Of a stretch of 64,000 nucleotides of DNA, positions 34,952 through 47,069 are shown piece after piece (the first letter of the stretch is position 1; every line of letters starts with the position of its first letter). The notes beneath the pieces are model-generated. The model worked only from the letters and a program-made list of their open reading frames with translations, was not told where the DNA came from and ran no database searches. Made by a program: the position numbers and the translations under genes. The stretch covers positions 118,290,875 through 118,354,874 of the forward strand of contig NC_061116.1 in the NCBI RefSeq assembly GCF_002878395.1. The letters run 5' to 3'. This stretch comes from Capsicum annuum. Its lineage: Eukaryota; Streptophyta; Magnoliopsida; Solanales; Solanaceae.

Positions 34952-36820
34952 TGTAATGACCCAGGAGTACACCCTGGATGCCACACGGTGATTACAGTCC
35001 TATGTGACCATAAACTAAGCGATGAGCTGGTACCTGCTGTGAGCACTAAATAAAACTGATAAACAACATATGCAGAATTTCAACTGACATGCCATAAGGT
35101 TTTAATAATTAAAATTAATACTGAATCATGGTTTAAAACATTTGGAAAAATATTGATAAAATGACTGATAATCACATCTGAAAATAGACAAACTGTCCAT
35201 ACTACGCTGAAATCCTCTAAACTGTTTGACTTATGAGTTGATGGGACAAGCCCCCAATTAACTCTAACTGACTAAATGACTGAACTACTAACATAACTGA
35301 ACATAAGATAACTCGTCTTCGGAGGAAAAGGACTAATCATGGCTACTGCTGCTGGTGCATTACAAATTCTAAATATGATTAGGGATCTGAGCATCTAAAA
35401 CTATGATATAAGATGTCATAGCGTAAGAAAAGAGTATGCAGTCAGTACTTCTGATGTGTATGTGTTCTGGTTCATGAGTAATAACTTATTAAATGTAAAG
35501 CATGGGGTACTGATTAACAAGGCATGAAAACTATAATAACTAAGAATGCATGACCATGCATAAAAAAAGTACTGCATTAGCTAATAAACTGAGATACTGA
35601 AATATGAATATAAATTAACTGGTAAAATACATGCTATGGTCAAGAAAGGATGAATTGAATTCTGAACTGAGTGCTAAAACTAAAATTGTGAGAGATTTCA
35701 TATAATCGACATGCCTCAATATAGATTGTTGGGGTGTTACCTATAACCCCAGTTGAAAGGGTGTTAATACCATGCCATGGGTTACTAACAATGGCTGGGT
35801 CAACCCTAATCTTGTAGAAAGACTCATGCTATATATATAGATATAGATATGTTAACCCTAGACTGGCAGGAAGACATATTAACCTATGCTGGTTATGTAG
35901 TTCTGTAACTCAGGGATTACTACTGAGGGTCATACCCTAAACTGGCAGGAGTGCACCCATCCCTGGGATCGCTCGTTGCTGAATCCTACTCCCAACTGAA
36001 CTGACACTGAGTACTAAACTTGGTTAGGCTTGACATGATTCGATTGGGACCTTTCTATGACTACTATAAAGTAGGTAAACAGCTACATTTCGGGTATCAT
36101 AACCCCTAGGACTGGATACCATTTACAATGGGACCATAAGATAAATTTTAATACATAACAAACAGTCATAATTCAACTTTCACTCATTTAGTCATTTTAT
36201 CAAACACTTGGAAGGCCTAACCTTGTACATAGGAATGATTAACATGCTGACATCTAATGACTTCAACAATGAGTTCATAATTTAGGGGATTAAACATAAT
36301 ACTTACATCAACCAACGTACGCATTAGTTTATTCCATATAAAATTCACACATTCATAACTTGACACTCAAATTACAATGCATACATGGACATACTATGAT
36401 CTATGTCAAGCAAATTCATAATTCAAGCTTTGAAAAAGGTTCTTGGTCTCCAAGGGTTGGAAGGGACCCAAGGTTAAACCTTTAACATACCTCAATTAAA
36501 GAATTTGTGAGGTTTCTTGGCTGTTTCCTTGAAACTTGAGCTTGAATCTTGAAGAGTTAGGGTTTGTTCTTAATAGATAATGGATTTTAATTAAGAGAGT
36601 TTGAGTAAAAGATGAATAAATATGCAGTCGTCAATCCTGTGTTATGGACCTATTGGGTGAAAGGAAAATGACTTATTTACCCTTAAAAATATGGAACAAA
36701 ACTGAATAAAATGCACGGACTGGACTGGGTAGGGCACTGCGGGCTCCGAAGTGTCGCTCTGGAGTGAGGGTCGCGGGCTCTAGCATGGGATCCCTAGCAC
36801 TGAATAGGATAGGGCGCTGC
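34952..36820 (-). repeat. Left LTR of the tandem, truncated
   Basis: Starts tgtaatgaccc (plus strand) and follows 39800-41998 until about 36820, where it switches directly into RNase H/RT sequence. The missing part is the LTR's own beginning (U3 start). Contains an AT microsatellite at 35830-35850, the donor-like site at 36485-36493, and the GC-rich module at about 36715-36820. Confidence 0.85.
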
Positions 36821-37300
36821 AACATAGGATATGACGTTACCTTTCAGCATTAAAACACAACCCCAACCAAATCTGGAAGCATTACAATAAACAATAAACC
36901 CATATGAACCATCGAGCAACGTGAAGACTAGGGCTTAGGTGAGTTGAGTTTTTAAATCCTAAAAACTCTTATCACCAGAATCTGACCATTGAAACTTGAC
37001 TTTATTCTGAGTCAATATGGACATGAGGGATGCAATAGATGACAACCCTTTAATAAACTGTCCTTAATAGCTAGCCAAACCCAAGAAACTACTGATATGT
37101 GATGGAAAATGGGTCTGGGCCAGTTTCTCACTGATTCAGTCTTTTGAGGGTCAACTCTAACGCCATTACCGACAATGATATGGCTAAGAAAAGCTACTGA
37201 TCTGAGCCAAAATTTTCACTTAATGAATTTGGCGAATAACTGATGGTCTCAAAGATTCTGCAACACTATTCTATGGTGGTATAAATGATCATTTTCATTA
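36821..37300 (-). pseudogene. RNase H start and RT thumb, fused to the LTR
   Basis: The sequence at 36822-36930 matches 44034-44130 of the right unit, the RNase H start (M-x-K-V-I-A-Y-A-S-R type segment, degraded). Leftward continuation into RNase H and integrase is deleted. The rest, up to 37300, is the RT connection region, with stops. Confidence 0.6.
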
Positions 37301-37964
37301 TGGCAATAGACAAGGATATCATCTATACAGACTATGCCGAACATGTCCAAGCACTATTTGAACACTCAGTTCATCAAGTCTATAAAGACTGCTGGGGTGT
37401 TTCTGAGACCAAAGGACATGACTAGAAACACGAAGTGACTATACCTGGTTCAGAAAGTTATTTTTAGAATGTCATATTCTCTTACTCTGAGCTGATGATA
37501 GTCAAATCTGAGGTCTATTTTAGAAAATTAACTGGCACCCTAAAGTTGGTCGAACAAATCATCTATTCTAGGAAGCGGGTATTTATTCTTGATTGTGACT
37601 TCATTCAACGATGATAGTCGATACACATCCTAAGAGAACTATTTTTCTTATGTATGAGTAGGACTGGTGTGCCTCACGGGGAGACATTGGGACTGATGAA
37701 TGCCTTATTTAATAGGTCTTTTAACTATTCTTTTAGTTTTTTTAGTCCAGCTGGACCATTTTGTATAGCAGAATAGAGATGGGTTGGGTATCTTGGAGAA
37801 GGTCTATCCCAAAGTCTATTTTCCCTTTTAGGAGGAACTCCATAAAGATCTTTGGGAAACACCTCTGGAAATTCCCTTGTTACTAGAACTGACTCAAGAT
37901 TAGGCATCTCAGAACTAGAGTCGTTGACGCGCAAAATATGATAGACACATCCCTTGGATATCAT
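37300..37964 (-). pseudogene. Reverse transcriptase and linker, left unit
   Basis: Clear RT pieces are visible on the minus strand in several frames, parallel to 44430-45009. Frame 37725-37964 holds the linker between protease and RT: SKGCVYHILRVNDSSSEMP, then EFPEVFPKDLYGVPPKREN. The palm region around 37310-37450 retains the order of the right unit, but with stops and a disturbed FIDD box. Confidence 0.65.
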
Positions 37965-37999
37965 TTTTCTCGCTCTAAAGTATGAAAAAAGATGATCCC

Positions 38000-38420
38000 T
38001 AGGCGCTGTGCTAATACCCCTCTACTAAAGGACTGGTTTATTTGGGAACTGGAATTAGACAATTCAGTTTCAATAATCAACTGAAGCACAACATGAATGA
38101 AGCTAATCCATGCCAAGAATGACATAAAAATAAGTCATCTCTAGTTCTATAAGGCCTACTTATGTGACTTTCTAAGACACTATAACCGGTTAGTTTCTGT
38201 ATACCCGCCAGGCTATGATAGACTTACCCACTAGGATAGTTATTGAGAAAGGCTCTATCAAGGTTTCGAGACTGAATCTGAAGTTGACCACTAAATAAGG
38301 AGTTTTAAAAAAAAGAGAATCTCTAGGTTCAAGCAAAGCATAAACATGTAAATGAAAGACTTACAACGCACTAGTAACTATTTCAGGAGAAATTTTCTAA
38401 TCTTGTCAGGACAGAAGTGC
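38000..38420 (-). pseudogene. Protease, left unit
   Basis: By alignment with 45196-45528 this is the aspartic protease: the 'LQVFHLHVYALLEP' type active-site region lies around 38320-38370 on the minus strand, and the 'ILGMDWLHSC' equivalent near 38090-38130. No open frame longer than about 60 codons remains. Confidence 0.6.
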
Positions 38421-38516
38421 ATAGATTCTATTTGACACTGCCCACTAGTAGCACTAGAAGTGGTACCCTATGAAGAAAGATGATTGGACTAAACTAGGGG
38501 GATGATTGTGCTGACT

Positions 38517-39575
38517 CTATGGACCTTCCTGTGGAAATTTTTTAATTCTTTGACCTGGCTTGCCAAACCTAAAACATACATCACTACCAGCTCTGCAAAC
38601 ACCCGGATGGTTCCTACCACATTTTTGGCAAAGAGAATTTATTCGAGCACTATTCACACTACCCTGTGACTTAGAGCCTGATGCCCTATCCTTGTTGTCA
38701 TTCCTGAATTTGGGAATTAGTGCACTAGCCAAAGACAAAGCTGGGATGAAAGATTTCGGGAAAATATAAAGACGTTTACCACCCTCTGACTTTGGCTGAG
38801 TGATATTAAAGCTACCTATCCTAGCTCTCTAGTTCTCCCTCTCTCAACTTAATCTTTTCTTTCTCTATCTATTGTGCATGGATCATAAGCCTAGATAGGT
38901 CCATTTCCTTAATCATCATCGTAGTCCTACATTCCTTGACTATGCTATTAGATACCCCATACACAAATTTGATTATCCTAGAACCGTTGTTAGCTACTAT
39001 ATGGGGAGCATACCTATCCAGCTAAGTAAACTTGAGGGAATACTCTTTCACACTCTTGTTGTCCAGTTTTAGATTAATAAATACTAACACCTTATCATCT
39101 CGCAACTCTAATGGGAAGAATCTTTCTTAGAAGGAAGTAGAAAAATCCTCACACTCTACAGGTTTAGCCTCTGTGCCCCTATCCCTTTTCCACTGCTTAA
39201 ACCAAGTATGAGCCATATCTTATAACTGGTAAGTAGCTAGATTAGCACCCTCACTAGAAGTCACCCTCATATTTTCTATTACCTTCTGCACCATGTCTAG
39301 GAATTCCTATGGATCCTCTTCAGACTTAGATCTCAAAAATGAAGAAGGATTCTTTCGAGTGAAGTCCTAAATCCTAGTTGCGGTAGTATAGGCCACTGCG
39401 TTGGACTGAACAGTAACTGGCGCCACAAATTTTAGGCTGCTACGAAGTGAGCTAGAGTGGTGAATGCAATTCTAAACTTCATATGATAAGCATGCTCATT
39501 CAGGGGATTTTCCTAAATGGGTAGAGGTGCTGGATGGTTTTTGGTTATTCTTCAGTTAGTCTTTATGGAAGGCAT
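38517..39575 (-). pseudogene. Gag, left unit, with damaged double zinc knuckle
   Basis: Frame 38517-38738 (minus) encodes CQKCGRNHPGVC followed by CFRFGKPGQRIKKFPQ. The second motif should be CX2CX4HX4C; second Cys, His and last Cys have become Phe, Gln and Phe. Rightward, 38800-39575 holds the capsid region in broken frames. The likely start codon is at 39573-39575 (minus); the bases before it, GTACAG|AAT, resemble a splice acceptor. Confidence 0.68.
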
Positions 39576-39783
39576 ATTCTGTACATGGAAAGAAAAGTTG
39601 AAATTGATAGAAAGTTTAACTTGAGCTCCTTCTCATTCACATGATATGGACACTGAAAGAAGGGAAACATTTCCTAAAATGTCTTCTAGCCTCTTGCCCA
39701 TAAGTGTGGCGCGCTTCACACACATACAAAAAACTCTAATCAACGCAGCTTTTAGAATCCCTAGGACAACTTTAAAACCTTAC

Positions 39784-39795
39784 GCTCTGATACCA
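39784..39795 (-). other. Primer binding site, initiator tRNA-Met
   Basis: Minus strand TGGTATCAGAGC, exact, 4 bases from the LTR starting at 39800. Confidence 0.9.
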
Positions 39796-39799
39796 TGTT

Positions 39800-41998
39800 T
39801 GTAATGACCCAAGAGTACACCTTGGACGCCACACGGTGCTTACGGCCCCATGAGACCATAAGATAACCATGAGCTGGTACCTACTATGAGCACTAAATTA
39901 AAGTGATAAGCAATATTTGTGAAATTTTAACTGAAATGCCATAAGGTTTTTATAGTTGAAATTAATACTAAATCATCGTTTAAAAGTTTTGGAAAAATAT
40001 TGATAAAATGACTGATAATCAAAATCAAAAATTGACCAACTATATATACTAGTCTGAAAGCCTCTAAATGGTTTGACTTTGGAAATAATGGGACAAGCCC
40101 CCAACTAACTCCAATTGACTAAATAACTGAACTACCAACATAACTGAACATAAGATAACTCATCTTCGAAGGTATAGGACTCACCATAATATTGTTGCTG
40201 ATGCAATGGAAAGTCTTAGTACAATCGAGGATCTGAACATTTGAACCTATGATATAAGACATCCTAGCATAAGAAAAGAGTATGCGGTCAGTACTTTTGA
40301 ATGTACTGGTATACTAAATTAGGTGAGGCTAATATGCACGGATTCTTGTTCAGGATTAATAACTGACTGAAAGTAAGGCATGAGGTATTGAGTAACAATG
40401 CATGAAAACTATAAAGACTGAGAATGCATGACCATTCATAAAAAAAGTAATAAAGTAACTGGTAAACTAAGATACTAAAATCCAATAGTTTATTAACTGA
40501 TAAACTATATGCTATGATCAAGAAAGACTGAACTGAATTCTAAACTGAGTGCTAAAACTAAAATTGTGGGAGCTTTCATCTAACTGACATGCCCTAATAT
40601 AGACTGATTGGATTCAAACCTATAACCCAGTTTGATGGGTGTTAGTACTGTGCCATGGGTTACTAACAATGGCCGGGTCAACCCCAATCTAGTAGGAAGA
40701 CTCATGATATATATATATATATATATATATCAACCCTGACTGGTAGGAAGAGATATTAACCTACGCTGGCTACATAATTCTATAACTTAGGGCTTCCTAC
40801 TAAGGGCCACACACTAAACTGGCAGGAATGCCCCCATCCCTGGGTTCGCTTGGTGCTAAATATTACTCCTAACTGAACCGACACTGAGCACTAAATTGGG
40901 TTAGGATTGACTGTACTCACGCTGACCTTTTTAACTGACTGAGTACTACTTAACATGATTTGACTGTGACCTTTCTATGACTACTATAAACTAGGTAAAC
41001 AATAAGATTTTGGGTATCATAACCCCAGGAATCGATATCATTGACAATAAGACCATAACAAAAGATTTAAGATATAACAAACAATCATAATTCAACTTTT
41101 CACTCATTTAATCATTTTATCAAACACTTGGAAGACCTAACCTTGTACATAGGAATGATCAACATGCTGACATCTCATGACTTCAACAATGAGTTCACAA
41201 TTTAGGGGATTCAACATGATACTTACATCAACCAACGTACGCATTAGTTTATTTCATATGAATTTCACACATTCATAACTTGACACCCAAATCATAATAC
41301 ATACATGACATAATATGATCTAAGTCAAGAAAATCCATTACTCAAGCTTTCAAAAAGGATCTTGGTCTCCAAAAGTTGGAAGGGACCCAAGGATGAACAC
41401 TCAACATACCTCAATTGAAGAATTTGTGAGGGTTCTTGGTTGTTTTCTTGAAACTTGAGCATGAATATTGAAGATCTAGGGTTCATTCTTGAGAGAAAAA
41501 TGGCTTTCAATTGAGAGAGTTTGAGTAAAATATGACCAAATATGTTATTTGGGGCTTCAATACCGTGTTATGGACCTATTGGGTAAAGGTAAAATGACTC
41601 ATTTGCCTTTAAAAATATGGAACAAAATTTAAGAAAATGCACGGACCAGACAGGGAAGGGCACCGTGGACTCCGGAGCACCGCGGCCTCCCCCAGCACTG
41701 GACTGGGTAGGGCGCCAAAGGGCTAATCACCCTCCGCTGCTGTTTTGGAAGTCCATACAAACCCTTACGTTTTCCAAAAATTTTGAAACTAACCCAAGTT
41801 GTACTATTGACTTCCCCGATCATGAATCAACTTAAAAAATACCTTTCTAATATCGAAAAGTTCATGAATAAATACATCGAAGTTTTAGGTCTTTAGAAAT
41901 GATTAAGTCCTAACACTTAGTAAAATATTTGAAGTATTAGACCCCTTTTAGTTGTAAGAGTGAGCCAAAATGAGGTTAGAATCTTATGGGGTCTTACA
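39800..41998 (-). repeat. Middle, shared LTR of the tandem
   Basis: Runs from tgtaatgaccc to atggggtcttaca on the plus strand, 2199 bp. Contains an AT microsatellite (40707-40730), the donor-like site (41404-41412) and the GC-rich module (41640-41745). Confidence 0.92.
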
Positions 41999-42014
41999 AT
42001 ATCTCCCCCTTGGA
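41999..42014 (-). other. Polypurine tract
   Basis: On the minus strand CCAAGGGGGAGATAT directly precedes the LTR start, as in the plus-strand chromovirus at 28419-28432. Confidence 0.87.
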
Positions 42015-42099
42015 AACATTCATCCTCGAATGAGGCTGATTAAGCTAAGAAAACTGAGTAATTGAGGTTACATGCTGAATATACATGCTAAAAACATGA

Positions 42100-43460
42100 T
42101 TACATGACTGAGCGAATTCGTGAATGCATGAGTGACATGAGAAATACATGCAGATGGAATTGAGTATGAAGTAGAATAAATCTAAGGAAGATTGTTACCT
42201 TAGGATGAGTCAGAGTTTGCATAGAAGAGATAAGGGTCATGGTTCGCATGTCTGCTTCTTCTTCCCAAGTGACTCCCTCAACAAACTGGTTTCGCCAAAG
42301 GACTTTGACCAAGGTGACTTCTTTGTTCCTTAGTCTGCGAATCTAACACTCAAGAACTTCGACTGCAATTTTTTTGTAAGAGAAACATCTACACTTTCTA
42401 AGGGGACTACAACCACTCCCTCACTAATATATTTCTTTAGCAAGGAGATGTGAAATAATGGGTCCACTAATGCTAAGTTTGCATGCAACTCAAGTTAATA
42501 GGCTACCTTCTCATAGCGACTCAAGATCTTGTAAGGCCCAACTTATCGGGGAATGAGCTTCCCCTTCTTGCCAAACCTCTTTAGTCCCTTCATGGGAGAG
42601 ATCTTTAGATACACAAAATCCCCAATCTCAAACTCGAGATCTTTCCTCCTCACATCCCCATAAGATTTCTGTTGGCTTTGGGTTGTCTTAAGCCTTTCCC
42701 TGATTAATTGAACCTTTTGTAAGTAATTAATTACTAGATTTAGTCCTATCAATATGGTATCCTCTACCTCAAACAAACAAATAGGAGATATACACCTGAT
42801 TCTATAAAGAGCCTTAAATGGAGCCATCTGAATAATGGAATGAGCTATTATTATATACGAATTCTATCAAAGGTAAGTGATCATCCCAGCTACCTTTAAA
42901 ATCATGGGAACATGCTCTCAATATTTCTTCTAGGGTCTGAATGGTCCTCTCTATATGACCATATTTCTGAGGGTGTAAAGTTGTACTGAGGCGAACTTAG
43001 GTACCAAGACCCTTTCGGAAAGCCTTCCAAAAATAAGAGGAAAACTAAGTACCTCTATCTAAAATGATGGAAAATTGGACTACATGAAACCTAACCAACT
43101 CTCTAAGGTAGAGGTTAGCATAGTCCTCAGCTGAATAAGAAGTATGGACTGGAAAGAAATGGGCTGATTTGGTCATCCGATACATAATAACCCAAATGAA
43201 ATCTTGTTCATGACGAGTACAAGAAAAAACCATTACAAAGTCCATGTTCACTTCTTCCCACTTCTAAGTGGGAATAATTAACTCCTGTATATAACCACTA
43301 GGCTTTTTGTGCTCAACCTTAACTTGTTGTCAAATAGAGCACTTAGCTACAAACTCCGCAATATCTTTTTTCATACCACTCCACCAATAGATTTAACGCA
43401 TATCATGGTATATCTTAGTGGCCCCTGGGTGAATAGAGTAATGTGCACCATGCACTTCTG
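42100..43460 (-). pseudogene. Integrase with chromodomain, right unit
   Basis: Read leftward: the zinc domain around 43300-43460; core in frame 43045-43251, where the first catalytic Asp expected after WVI is a Tyr (WVIMYRMTKSAHF) while SIILDRGT keeps the second; the glutamate region ([11 protein letters not shown]) near 42920-42960; frame 42543-42827 with KSYGDVRRKDLEFEIGDFVY and GKKGKLIPR, the GPY/F module; and a chromodomain (KVLWRNQFVEGVTWEEEADM) at 42240-42312. Chromodomains steer chromovirus integration to heterochromatin. Frame changes separate the parts. Confidence 0.85.
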
Positions 43461-43484
43461 CAAGAATTAGTTGTCTTAACTCAT

Positions 43485-44110
43485 CTACACATAGAACACA
43501 CAGCCTACCCTGGCAATACAACACACTATTTCTCCTTGGGAGAAAACCTCTATTTTTTGGTCTCTGACAAACTCCTTCAACCTAACCAAACTAGAATCCA
43601 TATCTTGCTTTTCTTTCACTTTGGCAACCAAAGAGGATTTTGAACTATTTTGCACCCACACACTACCCTTGGCTAAATCAACCAAATGGATGCCTAGTCA
43701 AGCAAGCTGATGAACTTCCTGAACTAGCTTTTTTTTATTATTTTCAATGTGAGCAACATTACCCATGGAAAATCTACTGAGAGCATCTTGCACTGTATTG
43801 GCCTTTCCCAGATTATACAAAACACTCATATCATAGTCTTTCAACAACTCAAACCACCTTATTTGTTGCAAATTCAAATCTTTTTGTGATAATACATACT
43901 GCAATCTCTTGTGGTCTGTGAACACATCAACATGCACCCCATACAAATAATGCCTCCAAATCTTTAAGGCAAACACAACGGCTGCTATTCAAGATCATGG
44001 GTAGGGTAATTCTTTTCATGGGCATTAATATTTCTTGTGTCATAGGCTATGACCTTACCCTTCTCCATCAAAACATAACCCAAACCAATTCTGGAAGCAT
44101 CAAAGTAAAC
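43485..44110 (-). pseudogene. RNase H and tether, right unit
   Basis: Frame 43698-43976 (minus) has [38 protein letters not shown] and then [10 protein letters not shown], the RNase H C-terminal half. Frame 43485-43685 continues into the link with integrase. The N-terminal part at 43980-44110 is frameshifted. Domain order and motifs equal those at 212-960. Confidence 0.78.
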
Positions 44111-44179
44111 AACCAACCCATATGAACGAAAGGAAATGTCAAGACTAGGGCTGAGGTGAGTCGAGTCTTCAACTCCTGA

Positions 44180-45120
44180 AAAATCTTCTCACAGGAATCT
44201 AAATATTGAAACTTTACTTTTTTTCTGAGTCAATATGGACATGGGGGATGCATAGACAAAAACCCTTCAACAAACCATTGGTAATAGCCAGCCAAACCCA
44301 AGAAACTCCTGATATATATTAGAGAAATGGGTTTGGTCCTATTAGCTAAGATCAGTAAATTTACACTTACTGAATTTGGCACACAATTGATGGGCTCAAA
44401 GAGTCTACAACACTATTCTAAGGTGGAATACATGATCGTTTTCATTACAAGAATAGACAAGGATATCATCTATAAAGAATATGATGAACAAGTCTAAGTA
44501 CTATTTCAATACTCGGTTCATCAAGTCCATATAGGCTGCCGGGGAATCTGTAAGACCAAAAGATACGACTAAAAACTCAAAGTGACCATACCGAGTTCAA
44601 AAAGCTATTTTCGGAATGACACATTCTCTTACTCTGAGTTAATGATAGCCGAATTTGAGGTCTAATTTAGAAAAGTAACTGGCACCGTAAAGTTGGTAGA
44701 ACAAGTCATCTATTCTAGGAAGTGGGTATTTTACTTGATTGTGACTTTTTTCAACTGACAGTAGTCGATGCATATCCTAAGAGAACTATCTTTCTTATAT
44801 ATGAATAGGACTAGTGCACCCCATAGGGAGATGCTGGGCCTGATTGATCCCTTATTTAGGAGGTCTTTAAACTTTTCTTTTAGTTCTTTGAGTTCAGTTG
44901 AAGCCATTCTATATGTTAGAGTGGAGATGGGCTGGGTATCTGGGAGAAAGTCTATCCCAAAGGTTATTTCCCTTTCGAGAGAAACTCTGGGAAGATCTTT
45001 GGGAAACACCTATGGAACGTCCCTTGCTACTTTAACTAACTGAAGATTGGGCATCGCAGAACTAAAGTCTTTGACCCGCACAAGATGATAGACACATCCC
45101 TTGGATATCATTTATTTTGC
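44180..45120 (-). pseudogene. Reverse transcriptase, right unit
   Basis: Frame 44731-45009 (minus) covers the linker and RT fingers: [20 protein letters not shown], then [14 protein letters not shown]. Leftward, 44430-44700 holds the palm with stops: the expected FIDDIL box lies near 44460-44480. The sequence is largely parallel to the left unit. Confidence 0.75.
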
Positions 45121-45195
45121 TCTAAAGTATGAAACAAGATGAACCCTAGGTGCTGTGGTACTACCCCTCCACTCAAGGACTAGTTCATTTAGGAA

Positions 45196-45528
45196 CTAGA
45201 AGTAGACAATTCTATTTCTACAATCAACTGAATTATAGCATGAATGAAGACAATCTGTGCCAAGAATAGCGTTAAAATTAGTCATATCTTGTTCTATAAG
45301 GTATACTGATGTGACTTTTTGAGACACTATAACTGGGCAGTTTTGGTATAACCACTTTGCTATGATAGACTTACCCACTGAGGTATATACTGAGAAAGGT
45401 TCTATTAATATTTTGGGACTAACTTTGAAGTTGAACATTGTATATGGAGTTACAAAAGAAAGAGAAGCTCCAGGGTCAAGCAAAGCATAAATATGTAAAT
45501 GAAAGACTTGCAGCATACCAATAACCAC
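45196..45528 (-). pseudogene. Protease, right unit
   Basis: A 110-codon frame with LQVFHLHIYALLDPGASLSF (catalytic D with P-G-A following) and AILGTDCLHSCYNSVD near the C-terminus, where G-M-D-W is usual. This is the best preserved of the chromovirus protease copies in the window. It would cut gag-pol. Confidence 0.8.
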
Positions 45529-45639
45529 ATCTGGAGAACTTTCTTGATCCTTTCGGGACTAGTGTGCATAGAGCCTATTTAGGCACTACCCACTTGTGGA
45601 GAAGCAACACCATGCTGAGATAGGTGACCAAAATAAATT

Positions 45640-46847
45640 GATGAATGATTGTGCTGACTCTGTGGACCTTCCTGCAGATATTCTTTGATTCTATGACCTG
45701 GATTTCCACACCCAAAATATACGTTGCTACAAGCTCTGCATATACCTACATATTTCCTACTATATTTCTAGCAAAGAGGATTTATTCAAGCAGTATTCAC
45801 ACTACCCTGAGACTTAGNNNNNNNNNNNNNNNNNNNNNNNNNNNNNNNNNNNNNNNNNNNNNNNNNNNNNNNNNNNNNNNNNNNNNNNNNNNNNNNNNNN
45901 NNNNNNNNNNNNNNNNNTTCAAGCAGTATTCACACTACCCTGAGACTTAGAGCCTGATGCCCTAACCTTGTTTTCATTCCTGAATTTGGAAATTGGTGCA
46001 TTAGCTGAAAATAGAGCCAGTACTTAAGATTTCAGGTGGAACTAAGGAAGTTTACCACTCTCTGACTTTGACTGAGTGAAATTAAAGCTATATGTCCTAG
46101 GCCTCTTGTTCTCCCTCTCTCTCCTTAATCTTTTCCTCCTGTATCTATTCTGCATGGACCATAAGCCTAGAAGTATCTATTTCCTTAATCAGCATCACGG
46201 TCCTATAATTCTTGACCATGCTATCAGATACCCTAGACATAAACTTGCTCATTCTTGACCCGTTGTTAGCTACTACACGAGGAGCATACCTGGCCAGCTT
46301 AGTAAACTTAAGGGAATACCCTTTGACACTCATGCTGTCTTATTTTAGATTAATATAATCTAACACCTTAGCCTCCCTCAACTCCAATTGGAAGAATCTA
46401 TCTAAGAAGGAAGTATAAAACTTCTCCCACTCTACAGGTCCAACATCTGTGCCCTTATCCACTTTTCACTACTTAAACCAAGTATGAGCCACATCTTGTA
46501 ACTAGTAAGCAGCTAGTTCAGCACTCTCACTGAGAGTCACCCCCGTAATATCTATTATGTTCTGCACCATGTCTAGGAATTCCTGTAGGTCCTCTTTAGA
46601 GTTAGATCCCAAAAATGAAGGTGGATTCATTTAGGTGAAGTCATGAATCTAGGCTACAGCAGTATTGGCCACTGGCTTGACCTGAACAGTAGCTGGCTGC
46701 ACATTTTGGGTGCTACAGAGTGAGCTAGATGGTGAATGCAACTCTAAACTCTGCAAGAGAAACATGTTCATTTAGGGGATCTTCCTGAATGGGAGGAGGT
46801 GCTGGAAGACTTTTAATTCTTCTCTCGTTAGTCTTTTTTTTAGGCAT
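45640..46847 (-). pseudogene. Gag, right unit, interrupted by an assembly gap
   Basis: The knuckle region is around 45660-45780 (minus), the capsid at about 46145-46700: the frame 46145-46333 includes SVKGYSLKFTKLARYAPRVV and SDSMVKNYRTVMLIKE, typical of the capsid C-terminal half. The start codon is at 46845-46847; TATATAG|AAT just before it looks like a splice acceptor. The 100-N gap at 45818-45917 lies between knuckle and capsid. Confidence 0.7.
45818..45917. other. Assembly gap (100 N)
   Basis: Exactly 100 N. The 33 bases before it (45785-45817) are identical to the 33 bases after it (45918-45950). Confidence 0.99.
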
Positions 46848-47052
46848 ATTCTATATACAGAAGGAAAAGTTGAATTAGATAGAGAGTTTAACTTGGTCTC
46901 CTACTCATTCGCATTGTATGGACACTGAAAGAAGGAAAACATTTCCTAAAATATCTTGTAGCCTCTTGCCCATAGTGTGGTGGGCTTTACGCACATCCAC
47001 AACACTCTACTCAACACGATTTTTATACTCCCTAGGACACTTTAAAACATTA

Positions 47053-47065
47053 GGCTCTGATACCA
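47053..47065 (-). other. Primer binding site, initiator tRNA-Met
   Basis: Minus strand TGGTATCAGAGCC, exact, 4 bases from the LTR at 47070. Confidence 0.92.
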
Positions 47066-47069
47066 TATT

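Noticed and set aside
45645..45950. 101-codon ORF spanning the N gap
   Set aside because: It is kept open by undefined X residues and lies opposite gag.
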